This document shows positions 10,490 through 22,519 of a stretch of 64,000 bases of DNA, piece after piece. Numbering within the stretch: position 1 is the first letter of the stretch; every line of letters begins with the position of its first letter. Under the pieces are notes generated by a model. The model did no database searches and was not told where the DNA came from. It was given only the letters and a program-made list of their open reading frames with translations. Source of the DNA: Rhizophagus irregularis (taxonomy: Eukaryota; Glomeromycota; Glomeromycetes; Glomerales; Glomeraceae); assembly GCF_026210795.1 (NCBI RefSeq), contig NC_089437.1:2976001-3040000 (forward strand), read 5' to 3'. The translations under genes were made by a program, and so were the position numbers.

Positions 10490-13330
10490 TAATTAAATTA
10501 TTTGAAAAAGTTGGACTTGTAAACCTACCAAAAAGCAAAAGTAGAAAAGTAAAAACATTCAATTAGTTACATTAAAAAAAATAAAATTTAAAAAACTTAA
10601 AGAATATTTTCAAAATTCCATTTAGATGTAATCCAAAAAGTTACAAACCTACAAAAGAAAAGAAAATATCAGTTAACAATGTTTTATTAAAAAAAGTTAA
10701 AATTTAAAAAACTTCAAAGAATACCTTTGAAGTTCCATTTAAATATTACTCAAAAAGTCATGATTTACAAAAAGAAGAGAAATGAAAATGTTGGTTAACA
10801 TTTCATTAAAAAAATAAAAATATGTAAACTTCAAAAATAAATTTTGATATTACCTTTAAAATTACATCCAGGTACTCGTCCAGAAGCCTTAGACCTATAA
10901 AATAAAGAAAAATTGAAACACCAGTTAACATTTCAGTTAAAAAAATAAAAAATTTGAAGGTATTTACCTTTGAAATTCTACCCAGAATTGTTTAGAATTT
11001 TGTGTTCTGACAAAAAAAAAGCTGAAATGTTAGTAAACATTTCGCTAAATAAAATAATAAAAATTTTAAAGTTTATCTTTAAAATTCTATTTAAGAGGCA
11101 TGTGAAAAGCTGAAAATTTACAAAAAAAAAAGAAAAATGAACTGTTAACTAATATTTCATTTAAATAAAAACAAAAAATAGAATTTTGAAATTTACATTT
11201 AAAATTCTATTATCCAGGAGCTGAAGTACTATAGTTTTATAAAAAAGAAAAACAAAACATTAGTAAAGTTTTGTTTAAACGTAGAGTATATGTCAATTAT
11301 TTTTTATATGTAGCGAGTGGCAAATTATTTTACTATAGGTTTGCCAATCATTTGTTTACATTTTAAATATACAACTGATACTAATAACCAATAAAATTCA
11401 AGATTGCCTAGTCGCAAAAACATATATGCCTAGTCGCAGCTTCATTAGATGTTTTTAAAGATTTTTTTTATAAAAGAAGTTTTTTTAATTAAAAAAATAA
11501 AAGTTCAAAATTGTGGCTTTCATTTATATTAAGTATTACAAAAGTTTATATTGTACAGAAAATAGTGTTACTATGTAATAAGGAATTTGACAAGCTGATC
11601 TATATGAAGTATCACGTGATACACTTTACCTTTAAATAAAATAAAAAATTTTGAAGTTTTATCTTTAAAATTCCATTCAAGAGACGTCTAAAAAGCTGAA
11701 AATCTACAAAAAAGATAAAGAATATTAGAAATGTTCTTTGAAAAAATAAGAAAAAAAATATTAAAGTTTTACAATGAAATTGTTGTAAAACTTATTGAAT
11801 TCAAATTTAAAGTTTGATACAAACCCCATAAAAAAAAGAAAGAAATATTAGTAATGTTTCTTAAAAATCACTCAAAAGTTTCAAATTGAAATTTATCATT
11901 TTTGAAGTTTAAATCCATTCAAATTCAAAATTAAAAGATTTACAAAAAGAGAAAATAAAAAATATTATTAGTAATGTTACGTTTCTTAAAATATAAAAAA
12001 TAAAAATAATCAAAATTTTACAATGAGAATATTGTGAAACTTATCTTTATACTGTTGAAAACTTGGAGTACCAAAATATTAATAACATAAAATATTACTT
12101 GAAATTTAATAGAAGTTATTTTTAAAAAAATAATAAATTTAAAAAAAAATAATTAAAAAATTTTGGTTTAAACAAACTAAAAAAAAAGTTTTTCATAAAA
12201 AAAAAAATTTTTTTCCTTTAATAAAATTAGATCTGATGTATGTATTACAGTTTTGATAAACCAATAAAGCAATAACTAATATGATCGATATAATAATAAT
12301 ATAAATATTAATATCATAAAAGGCCTAAATTTTTTTTTAATAGAAATTTTACCTTATATTTTTGGATCTTTATTAGAAGTAAGCAGGATCCTACTGAAAC
12401 TTTATAAAAAAATATAAATGAAATATTAAACATTTTATTAAGTAAAAGCAATAAAAAAATTAAATTTCAAAGTTTTACCCTTGAAATTCTGTTCAGATAG
12501 CTCATAAACTTGAAAATGAAAAAAGAAACTAAAACATTTTATTAAATAATAAAAATAAAAATAAAAATAACGAATTTTGAAGTTTTACCTTTAGATTCTA
12601 TTTAAATGTAAATTGAAAAGCCAAAAATCTAAAAAAAAAAGAAAAACGAAATATTAGTAATGTTTTGCTAAAATAAAATAAAAAAAGAGTTTTTTCAAAG
12701 TTATTTTTAAAACTTTGAAATGGAGTCAGCGGAATTTTAGTCTTTCAAAAAATAAAGATGTTAAATAAAATTAATAAATTTTTTTTGTTATGTCTTCAGA
12801 ATGGGAGATAGGTTTTGACTTTTCAGATTTATAAAGAAAAAACTAGTTAACATTTGTTTAAAAAAAAAAAAAAAAATTTTGAAGTAACCTTTAACATTAC
12901 CTTCAAAATTTTTCCAGAAAACGTTCAGGAAGTAGTAGGTTAGCGATTTTTTTATTTGAGCTCTTTTGTTCTCTAATAATTTCAGCTAAGATTTACCAAG
13001 ATCTTTATTACTTCTTCATTTTTTTCTCCTTATTGCCAAAAAGACCAGTCTATAAGAAAAAAAAATTTTTTATAAAAAAAATAGATGGGAATAAAGTTTA
13101 TTAAAAAATGGAATAATTTTTGAAACTTATCTTTGAAATAAATTATCAAAATATGAAATTTACTACTGGCTGATCCTATTGAAAGTAAAAGTATTTTGAA
13201 GTCTGAAAATTATTAAAATATTGTGAAAAAAAAATTATTTCTTTAAAGTGTTGTGAAAAAAAAACTATTTCTTTAAATAATAAAAAAAAATTATTTCTTA
13301 GTGTAAAAGAAGTATTTTTAAAAAAGTTCG
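10490..13330 (-). repeat. Tandem array of about 115-bp mini-exon-like units (degenerate)
   Basis: At least a dozen diverged units. Read on the minus strand each has, in order, a branch-like ACTAAC or TTAAC motif within a short palindrome (for example near 11030 and 11850), a T-rich tract, AG, a block of about 40-45 nt ending AATTTTAAAG or ATTTCAAAG, then GTAAAT, GTAATA, GTATTC or the decayed ATAAAC. Examples with intact AG and GT ends lie near 10850-10900 and 10970-11015. The layout is that of the better preserved array in element B. An unrelated piece at about 11290-11620 interrupts it. No continuous reading frame could be supported. Confidence 0.55.
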
Positions 13331-13707
13331 TATTGAATTAAGTTAATTTATTTTATATAAAGCTTATCAAAAGTCAAAAAAGTTTAAAGATCTCTAAAGA
13401 TTTTTGTTTGGAGTATTTGATAAAATCTGCAATTTTGAAGATTATTGCAGATTTTTAATTGTAATGTCATTAAAAAATTTGAAATCTGCATTTTGCAATA
13501 TTGCACAGATTTTTACTAAAAATTGTAAAAAAAAATGTGGCAATTTGCAAAAATTGCATATTGCTGCAGTTTTGCATTCTAAAAAATTTAAATATTAATT
13601 TCTCTAGATATGTAGAAATGATAAAAATTGAAGTCTAGATATCAATACATGCATTATTTAAAGATAAACCATTGAAGATTAGTTTCACAAATTTAGATAT
13701 ATGTATC
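13331..13707. other. AT-rich spacer with TTGCAGA-rich tract
   Basis: AT-rich sequence with a TTTTGCAATATTGCA-like tract at about 13425-13575, resembling the subterminal regions of elements G and A. No gene. Confidence 0.4.
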
Positions 13708-13959
13708 AGAACCCCAAACATTACTAAAAAAACTCAGATCTGAATTTGTATAAACCCTATAATATAAACCTTATAATTAATTTCTGTTCCAAATATATAA
13801 AGTTATATATAGATTTAGAGCTCTGCAACCTGACTTGACAGATTGGATGATCCGACAGGTTGACCCAAAATATTCAGGTCACGGGTCAGGTCAGTGCTAG
13901 TTGGTACCTGATCTGACCTGTTGATCCAACATATATTTGGGTCAAATAAATTAAAAACA

Positions 13960-14662
13960 CTGAAACTAATAGTTCTGGTGTAAATTAAAAGGAAAAATGC
14001 TGGAACTAATAATTCTGGTGTTTTTACATGTAAAATTGAAAAAAAATGCTAAAACTAATAGTTTCAGCATTTTTACATGTAAAATCAAAATGAAAAATGC
14101 CAAAACTAATGATTCCAGCATTTTTATATGTAAAATCAAAAAAAAATGCCAAAGCTATCAGTTTTGGCATTTTTACATGTAAAATAAAAAAAAATGCCGG
14201 AATTAATAATTCTGGCATTTTTACATGTAAAATCAAAATGAAAAATGCCAGAACTAATAATTCTGGCATTTTTACATGTAAAATTAAAAAAAAAATGCCA
14301 AAACTAATAGTTTCAGCGTTTTTACATGTAAAATCAAAATGAAAAATGCTGGAACTAATGATTCCAGTGTTTTTACATGTAAAATCAAAATGAAAAATGC
14401 CAGAATTAATGATTCTAGCATTTTTACATGTAAAATCAAAAAAAATGCTAAAACTATCAGTTTCAGCGTTTTTACATGTAAAATAAAAAAAAATGCTAAA
14501 ACTATTAGTTTCAGCGTTTTTACATGTAAAATCAAAATGAAAAATGCCAGAACTAATGATTCTGGCATTTTTACATGTAAAATCAAAATGAAAAATGCTA
14601 GAACTAATAATTCCAGCATCTTTACATGTAAAATCAAAATGAAAAATGCTGGAACTAATGAT
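13960..14662. repeat. Stem-loop array of element E, left part (right part 34622-34740)
   Basis: About 13 units of roughly 55 bp: AAAAATGCCAGAACTAATGA, then TTCTGGCATTTTTACATG, then TAAAATCAAAATG. Each unit is a perfect or near-perfect hairpin and the two arms co-vary. Because the unit is palindromic, both strands show long repetitive frames. These are not proteins. The unit at 14646-14662 is cut exactly by element C and continues at 34622. Confidence 0.85.
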
Positions 14663-14946
14663 CACTAGTCAAAATAAGAAATTTCGGACATGTGACTTTC
14701 GGCTAAGTTTCGAAATAAATTTCAGCCAAAATTCGTCTGAATTTAATTTCGGCTTAATTTTGACTCACATGATTTCCGAAGTTCTTTTTCGAAGTTCTTC
14801 TGAAGTTCTTCTGATGTTCTGATTTTCTGAAGTTCCGATCATTATATAAAACTCAGTTTCTGAAATTTATTATGAACAAGTGACACTTATGTAAAACTCA
14901 AAAAAAAAGAATTTATGTAAAATCCAATAAAAAGCAACAACTTCCG

Positions 14947-15410
14947 TCAAATTTTGACTAACAAAAATGAAGATTTATTATTATTATTTTTAAATTTTCT
15001 ATTAACAGGATTTACGGCCAAATATTCTCTCGCATTTTTCCTATCCGAAATTTTATATTTTATTGGCACAAATCTACTGAGAATATTATGCACTGGAATT
15101 ATACAATCTCGACCTTCAGGGTAAAATTCAGTACCCCAAAGTTCGACATTGCAAATTTCATCGTCTTCAATACTGAAATAATAACGAGAATTCGCTGATT
15201 GATACCATCGAATGAATGCCAAATTATGTTCCAATTCTCCATCCGGTAAGTCAACCTTGTGGGAAAAAAAGAATTGAACTTGTCCAGGATAACAATTGAC
15301 GCTACCGTCTTGTGTTATAAATTTGGCTAAAACATATGAGTTCTTTACGTGTCGAGCTGACATATTTGACCCAAATGTCTCTGAACCGATTCTACATCTA
15401 CCGAACTGTT
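14947..15410 (-). pseudogene. C-terminal part of the element C transposase
   Basis: Open from just after element A to a TGA at 14947. Recognisable residues are FGRCRIGSETFG, then SARHVKNSYVLAKF, CYPGQVQFFFSH, LAFIRWY and YYFSIEDDE, ending after VHNILSRF. I associate these with the C-terminal region of glomeromycotan tnp2-type transposases. The frame continues exactly from the upstream half at 28087, across the 12.7-kb element A. The last residues after the family block are Asn/Lys-rich. Confidence 0.8.
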
Positions 15411-15412
15411 TC

Positions 15413-15650
15413 CATCAGGAAATTTTTTGGGGTGCAGATCTGCGCAGATCTGCAGGTGACATTTTTACACAGATCTGCGACCCTGTCGGCAGTCTTTGGA
15501 AAAAAAAATTCATCAAAAACTGCGCAGAATTTCAAGAAACAAAATTCTGCGAAAATTTTTAAAAAATAAATAATGAAATTCTGCGAAGATTATAAAAAAA
15601 CAAATAACGAAATTCTGCGAAGATTTTTAAAAATAAATATTCGAAATAAT
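15413..15650. repeat. Left subterminal repeats of element A (right set 27780-28084)
   Basis: Repeats of GCAGATCTGC and GAAATTCTGCGAAGA in both orientations. The mirror set lies at 27780-28084 (AATTCTGCAAAATTGCAGA and similar). Such clustered, end-proximal palindromic motifs are typical transposase binding arrays, and that role is inference. Confidence 0.6.
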
Positions 15651-17596
15651 TCAAATATATTTAATTTCACTGATCATCACAATTATTACAAACAATTTTA
15701 TATATAGTAATTTATTTAATATGTAATTTATTTAAATAAAATATATTCAAAAAAAATTGAAGAATTTCAAATACAAATTTCCGAATTCTGAAAATTAATG
15801 TAATACGAAGAAATTCGACGAATGTTAAGAGAATTTCGAATCTAAACTCTTGAGCTGTAAATTTTTTTGATTTAGATTAGTAAAATAAATTAACGCGGTG
15901 TAAAAATCATTATATATCAGATAATAACTTTGACTTACTAATTCTTCGTAACTACTACTATTACCATCATCAGCATCGCTCGATTCTTCGATCATAGACA
16001 AAATCTCTGGACTTTGTTCTGAATCTTCTTTTGCCGCTAACTCCTGCAACAAACGCGGAGTTACAGTAACTTTATTTTTGATCGATTGCTGATAATTGAT
16101 TATATATTAATATTTGCGAAATATTTTAAAATTTTTAACTTCAAAGTACTGATGAATGTTATTATTACCATAAGAAAATCAACTCTCTTTAAAACTAACT
16201 TGTCGTTGCATTTAATCCCAGGGCTACTGGGATTTAAGACAATATCGCAGATGGCGAGTACATAAACCCAGTATTCTGGAGGAAGCTCACTGCCTTCGTA
16301 TGATTTGAAAACAGAAGAGGTTATTTTCGTGAGAATACCTTGATTTTTGAAAAATTCTCGATATGCTTCTCGCGTTTTTGCACTTTTTTTCCATTCGGCA
16401 ATCTTTTTAGAGGACGCACTGCTATCCACACGTTCTAACTTCTGCTCACCGAAGTTAGAAAACATAGTATTTCGAATATTTGCCGCTAAATCATTTCGCT
16501 TGCTTCGGCATTTGTTTTTTATCTTAATAATCAAATAATTTCAGATTATTATTATTATTATTATTATTGATTATTATTAATGATTTCACATACTTCTGGT
16601 AATAACTTTGATTCGAATAGGGAAACCCACGTATTTCTTCCGAGATTTTCAATATAATGACTGGCATGTTCAGCGAGGTATCTCTCTAAAGCTTCACGGT
16701 ACTCCGTATCTGAGGGAAATAGGATCTTCGGAATAAGTTCTTTGGACACCTTTTTATATGCGTGCTGTAAAGACAATCAGTTATTTTTAAATATCTTGAG
16801 ATCAAATAAAGTTGCTAAATATATTAAAGTAACTTACGTTCCAAAATTCATCCGAAAGCTCATCGACCACCACAAGTCTCTGTATCGTTTAAGAATCTAA
16901 TCGTTGTTGCTCACTAATACGTTGGTACAATCGATATATTGAAGTAATTTTTTCGTCTAATAATTTCATAGTATAGTTGAATTTCTCGATTGTAAGGTAA
17001 CGTTCGTCACGTTCTTCGAAGTTACAATATTCGTCATCAATTTGCATAGGTGTGATAGGCGTAGAAGCTCTGATAGGTGTGGGTGCTCTGATAGGTGTGA
17101 AAATTCTTCGGTTTGAATCATCATCGGGTTTAGTTGGAGAATTTTCAAGATTTCTTGTTGAATTATTACCAACAATGGGCGTTAATGATCTACCCCGATT
17201 TTTTTTTGGCTTGCCACTTTTGATACTTTTTGTAGGATTATTGGATGTTGAAGATTTGAAAATTTCATCTGGAACAACCAACACGAATGGTCCTTCGGTA
17301 TGGGGTGTTGAAGTTAAAATATTATCGTAATCAGGGCCAGTACGAGTTTCAGTATAAGATGTTGAAGCTGAAGCATTATCATCAACATTTTCTGTATCTT
17401 GTGATGATACATCATCAGCTGTTGGTGTCGATTAAACAAGCGAAGCTTAATTATAATATTAAATTAATGTAAGAAATGCAATTCCTTGACGGACTGTACC
17501 TGATAAAATTTGAGATAATATATTTCCAGTTTTTTGAGAAGCTTCATCTTTTTTTTCCAGACTATTATGGGAAACTTTCATTTTTTTCTTTGCATT

Positions 17597-20085
17597 CATC
17601 AGGAAGTCACGGGAAAAATGTTCATCAAATGTACATCAATCACTTGATGTACATCATAAAGAAACGCTGAATATCGGACCCTGCAATGCACTACCGATGT
17701 CACAATATTTGATGTGCATCACCTAATTTTAATGTCCATTAACGATGTACATTATTTAAAGATAATAAACATCATATTAAATTTATAATATTATTGAATT
17801 TATTTTATTAAATACACTATAACAATCTATATACATTAAATTACACTATAACAACTAATCTACTGTATATACTAAAGTCTATTAAATTAACTCAATACTC
17901 TGGGACAAAGAAAAATTTTGAAGTTATTCTTCGAAACTTACCAATCTTCATGTCCAGGAAATACAACCTACAATAAAAAGATAAAAGTATTAATAAAAAA
18001 AATTAATTTAATTAAAAAGTTTCGAAGTGAAACTTCGAAACTTACCAATCTGTTAAGATTCGTATATACTTACGAATCTTGGCCTTCTTTTTCCATTCTT
18101 CAGAAACCCACCCGAGACCTAAAAAAAAGAAAAAGAACGGTTAGTAACCGTTCATAATAATAATAAAATAATAATAATAAAAACCAAGATTCGTATATAC
18201 TTACGAATCTTGGTTCTTTCTTTCAGTTCTTTGGAAACCCACCCAAATCTATGAAAAAAAGAAAAGGAACGGTTAGTAACCGTTCATAATATTAAAAAAA
18301 AGAAAAAAAACTAAGATTCAGAATAATACTTACGAATCTTAGTTCTTTTACATTATTCAGAAGCCCACCCGAGATCTATATAAAAAGTAAAAGAACGGTT
18401 AGTAACCGTTCCATAACATTAAAAAAAAATCTAAGATTCATAAGATAGAATACTTACGAATCTTAATAAAGGTTCTTCTTTTTCCATTCTTTGGAAACCC
18501 ATCTGAGACCTGGTACATTTACCTCTTCATAGTCATCGCTAACCCAAAGAGGAATCGGAGTACCCATTTTAAGCCAAAAGAATGGTACTTTACTTGAAAA
18601 AAAAAGAAAAAGAACGGTTAGAAACCGTCCATAATAACAAAAAAAAAAATAAAAAAAATTTAAAGATTCGTACCGTCCTTACGAATCTTTGAGTTTTCTG
18701 TTCTTTGGAAGCCCACCCGAAACCTAAAAAATAAAAGAAAAGAACGGTTAAAAACCGTTCATAATAATAAAATAAAAATAAAAATAAACCAAAATTCATA
18801 TTTACGAATCTTGGTTTTTTCCGTTCTTCGGAAGATACTTGAGACACTCAAGATCTAAAAAAAAGAAAAAGAACGGTTAGTAAACCGTTCATAATATTAA
18901 AAAAAAATCTAAGGTTCGTAATATAATACTTACAAACCTTAGTTCTCCTTTTTCCGATCTTCGGAAGTCCACTCGATCCTATAAAAAAAAGAAAGAACGG
19001 TTAGTAAACCGTTCCATAAAATAAAAGAAAAAATAAATAAACCAAGATAAGAATCTTGGTTCTAACAAAATCACCTTCCTCCATCCCCTTTCTACGCGTC
19101 AGTCCTACAAAATAAAATAATTAAAGAAACGTTAGTTCATTTCTCATATTTAAAATAAAAAAATTCCCTTTTCCCATTTTTTACTTTAAAGTCCGGTTTC
19201 ATATTCAAGCCGGCGTCCTATTACACGTCCTACAAAAAAAAATTATGAAAAGAAACGTTAGTTCGTTTCTTAAATTTAAAATAACAAAAAACTCTCCCCC
19301 TTTTTCCCGTTCTTACTACCTTAAAGTCCGGTTTCGTAGTATTCAAGCCAGCATCCTCCTAGTACGCGTATTACAAAAAATAAAATAGTGAAAAGAAACG
19401 TTAGTTCGTTTCTTAAATTTAAAATAATAATGAAAAGTTCCCTTTCCCTCATTATTTACCTTAAACAAGTCCAGTTTCATGTTAAAGCCGGTGTCCTACA
19501 AAAAAAAATAATGAAAAAGAAACGTTAATTCGTTTCTTAAATTTAAAAAAAAAGATAAAATTAAAAAAAAAAATTAAAAAAATAAGTAAGTTTTGAAATG
19601 AAACTTACATTACTTCCAAGAATAAGAGGCATGAGAAAAGGGGGACGAAAGGGGAAGGGAGTGACAAAGGGAAAGGGAAGAACGAAAGGGAAGGACGATA
19701 GGGGAAGGCAGGATGATAGGGGAAAGGAAGGACAAAGAGAAAAGTTTAAAAAAAGATGATCCTTTTTTAAACTTTTAATATGCGTAATGCAATGCGTGAC
19801 GTTTAATTAGTGCACTATTCGACCAATGTCTAATCGTAGATCATGGTCGAATTTTTTCCTATTTTGACTAGTGGCTAATATAATAAATTATTTTTATAAA
19901 TTTATTCACCCATTTGATAAATATTGAATTATCATTATTTAATGCTGCACATCATGATAAAAATCTCATTGATGATGCTCATTAATGTTAAATATTACAT
20001 GTTCATTTAAAATAATGAATATTATAATATACATGATCTACAAAAATGTATATGTAATAAACATTTTTTCCGTGACTTCCTGATG
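17597..20085. mobile_element. Element B: CATC-type non-autonomous element with mini-exon array, 2.5 kb
   Basis: Terminal inverted repeats CATCAGGAAGTCACGG and on to AAAATGTT match at 25 of 26. They are flanked by TT (17595-17596 and 20086-20087). Subterminal GATGTACATCA-type motifs lie on both sides (17630-17760 and 19945-20050). Its interior is the array at 17920-19610, followed by a polypurine GGGGAAGGAAGGAC tract (19630-19740) and a short CACTATTCGA/GACTAGTG pair (19813-19873). It sits in exon 1 of the element A accessory gene and its removal restores the frame. Confidence 0.88.
17920..19610 (-). repeat. Tandem array of about 128-bp units with splice-signal architecture
   Basis: About 11 units, spaced about 123-140 bp. 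On the minus strand each reads: GAACGGTTACTAACCGTTC (a hairpin that contains the TACTAAC branch consensus), TTTTTCTTTTTTTTAG, a block of about 42-49 nt typified by TCTCGGGTGGGTTTC and GAAGAA, then AAGATTC|GTAAGTATA, in which the donor sits in a second hairpin (AAGATTCGTA with TACGAATCTT). Near 18500-18570 one unit is extended and contains an ATG followed by MGTPIPLWVSDDYEEVNV and GLRWVSKEWKKK. Block lengths and frames vary and several contain stops, so a protein product is not supported. Confidence 0.75.
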
Positions 20086-20123
20086 TTTTTTCCAGTTTTT
20101 TTCTTAGTATTTTTCGTTGACAT

Positions 20124-20784
20124 TATTAACAACTAATTTAGAAAATTGTATAGGAAAAAATATACTTGAAATTTACGAAACAATTTAAATAAAAAATTGA
20201 TTACCGAAATCGATAAAAAAATCCAAAATCTATAAATTAAATAATTTAATTATCAGTAAAAATATTAATTAAAATGATTAAAATCTGTAAATTAAAATGA
20301 TTAAAATTTAAAAATAGAAATAGTTAAAAATCTGTAAATTAAAATGATTAAAATTTAAAAATAGAAATAGTTAAAAATCTGTAAATTAAAATGATTAAAA
20401 TTTAAAAATAGAAATAGTTAAAAATCTGCAAATTAAAATGATTAAAATTAAATAAAATAATTAAGAAATCTGCAAATTAAAATGATTAAAATTTAAAAAT
20501 AGAATGATTAAAAATCTGTAAATTAAAATGATTGAACCCCTGCGCCAAAAATGTAAAAAAAATCAAAAAAAAAAAAAAAAAAAAAAAATTGAGAATTCAC
20601 ACAAACGAAAGAAATATCAAATTCTTCATTAAAATTCGCAAATTCACAAAATTCATAATTTCGCATTAATTAAAATAATCATTAATAAAATCACTAAAAT
20701 TTGCTTAAAATTAGCAAAGAACAAATAAAAACAAATATTTACTATACTGCAAATAAATCCTCATAAATTGTTCTTCAAATAAAA
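20124..20784. promoter_or_regulatory. Bidirectional promoter of element A with 47-bp tandem repeats
   Basis: This lies between the divergent starts at 20123 (-) and 20785 (+). About five tandem copies of a 47-bp unit (AAAATGATTAAAATTTAAAA and so on to TCTGTAAATT) lie at 20265-20535, followed by an A-run and AT-rich DNA. The promoter role is inferred from position. The promoter of element C has its own 50-bp repeats in the same place. Confidence 0.5.
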
Positions 20785-21999
20785 ATGGTTAGATATCAAT
20801 GCCAAATTTGTAAAAGAGAATTTTCAACTTACGGCGGTTTAAAACAACATGCCAATGCTAAACATCACGGGAAAATGAGATCCTCCCAACTAAATGAGTC
20901 ACCAGTACAGCAAAGATCTTTGTTGCAGCCATTAAGAGAAATGATAAGATCAGAACATGATGCAGAACTTTGGAGCACGTCAATTATTATGCCAAACCCA
21001 ACTACTTCGCAAGAAAAGCTTACATCGCAGGATGATGATGATGAGATGAAGCAATTTGAACCTTCATCTCAAGATGAAGACTTAGTAAATATTGCAGATG
21101 AGTTAGAAGATGAACCACGTTATCATTTGCGAAAAAGGTTACGGTCAGAAGAGAGGGTCGAAGCAAATTTTGAAGAATCGGAAGCAGAATCAGAATTAGT
21201 AAACTTTGAAGATACTGAATTCATTGATCCTGAAGACCTTCAGGGTGCGTCATTAGATGATGCCATAGATGTAGTTGATGGAAAACCCACACCAGAGCGC
21301 GTAGTAAAATGGCCGAATGATGCATATCACGACTTTTTGGAGTTGATAGTAGAGGGTAATATCTCTAATAAGATAGGTGATAAAATAATAAAGTTTTTCA
21401 ACAAACATAGTAATTTAGACAAATCACCATTGCCAAGTTCAACGAAAAATGGCAAGGATTATCTTAATCAAATAAATTTACCTTTGATAGACTTTAAAGA
21501 AAAGGTTGTTGCGACCTATAATGAAATTAATTTTACCTCTACTATCGCCCACTTTTTCGTGCTATTCAAGCTCTTCTGCAATGACCAGAAGTAGCCAATA
21601 ACTTCGTCCATAAAGGAATCCAAAATAAAATGAAGGTCTGTATAATAATTTGATTTCCGTCTGCAATGATAAATTACATTATTTATGCTTATTTAGTTGT
21701 TTATATTCTCAGGATGATAGAGGCGAAACAAGAATATTTGGCGAACCTTTCGAAGGTAACTGGTAGTTAGAAACCGAAAAGAACCTTCCATCATTAAATC
21801 GACTATTGTCCATCATCTTATACTCAGATGCAACAACTTTGATGGACTTGGGAAATCATCAGGCCATCCAGTTTTTTTAACTCTTGGTAACATTCCAAAT
21901 CGTGTTCGAAATTTGCCAGAGGTTAAAATTCTTTTAGGATTTCTCCCTAAAGTCCAAGATACAGGAATCAAAACAACAGAAAGTTTTCGAAGCTTCATC

Positions 22000-22480
22000 A
22001 GGAAATTATATAGTGCGAAAAGTTGCGCAAGTTTACACATCATAATATTTCGTAAGCTTCCAGACCCGCCGCAAGTTTGCGTAAGCGTAATATTTCGTAA
22101 CTTTTTAAAATATTTCGAAATATTACGATATGCAAAGCTTCGTAATTTTACGATTTGTAATATTCCGTAATTTTGCGGTTCGCAATATTTCGTAATTTTA
22201 CATAATATTTCGTAAGTTTTCAGACCCGCCGCAAGTTTGCGTAAGCGTAATATTTTGTAACTTTTTAAAATATTTCGAAATATTACTGTATGCAAGGCTT
22301 CGTAATTTTACGATTCGTAATATTCCGTAATTTTACTGCGTAATACTTCGCAACTTTTTAAAATATTTTGAAATTCTATGATGCGTAATGTTCCATAATT
22401 TGATGATTCGTAATATTCTGTGATTTTACACAACTTAATATTTCGTAATATTTCAAAATATTTCGATAAATAATACTTCA
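22000..22480. repeat. Left subterminal array of element D
   Basis: Many short AATATTTCGTAA, GTAATATTCCGTAATTTTG and CGAAATATT motifs in both orientations. One larger block (ACCCGCCGCAAGTTTGCGTA) is repeated at about 22063 and 22228. The motif vocabulary is shared with the right end at 25000-25620. Confidence 0.7.
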
Positions 22481-22519
22481 TTTTCTGTACTATAAGTTTA
22501 TATAATGTATGTTTTATTA

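Larger units (their letters stand above)
15825..20123 (-). pseudogene. Element A accessory protein, split by element B, one nonsense codon
   Basis: Start ATG at 20123 (MSTKNTKKKTGK). Exons: 20123-20086 joined to 17594-17500 once element B and one TT copy are removed, then 17418-16838, 16764-16594, 16522-16169, 16088-15939 and 15854-15825. All introns are GT-AG with TACTAAT-type branch sites, and the phases close to 473 codons. One in-frame TAA (16889-16891) breaks it. The protein has a basic N-terminus, an acidic Ser/Asp stretch, a proline/threonine stretch (TPIRAPTPIRASTPI), then a conserved-looking helical region (YLAEHASHYIENLGRNTWV, NIRNTMFSNFGEQKL, AYREFFKNQG) and an acidic C-terminus. 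I do not recognise a named domain. The divergent position matches the accessory gene of element C. Confidence 0.75.

Noticed and set aside
10490-13330. A functional multi-exon gene in the array
   Set aside because: Block lengths do not keep phase, blocks contain stops and several donors are AT instead of GT.
13708-13716. Target duplication of element F taken as proven
   Set aside because: Flanks match at only 6 of 8 positions. F is supported by the unsplit relative instead.
14024-14668. Long open frames on both strands (repeated FTCKN/HVKMPE-like peptides)
   Set aside because: They are translations of the palindromic hairpin array of element E. Both strands open in several frames because the unit is a hairpin.
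17920-19610. CRISPR-like array
   Set aside because: Units contain hairpins at regular spacing, but the variable parts are diverged copies of each other rather than unique spacers, the host is eukaryotic and there are no cas genes.
19813-19873. A complete CACTA MITE inside element B
   Set aside because: Ends CACTATTCGA and GACTAGTG pair poorly and no 3-bp duplication is present.
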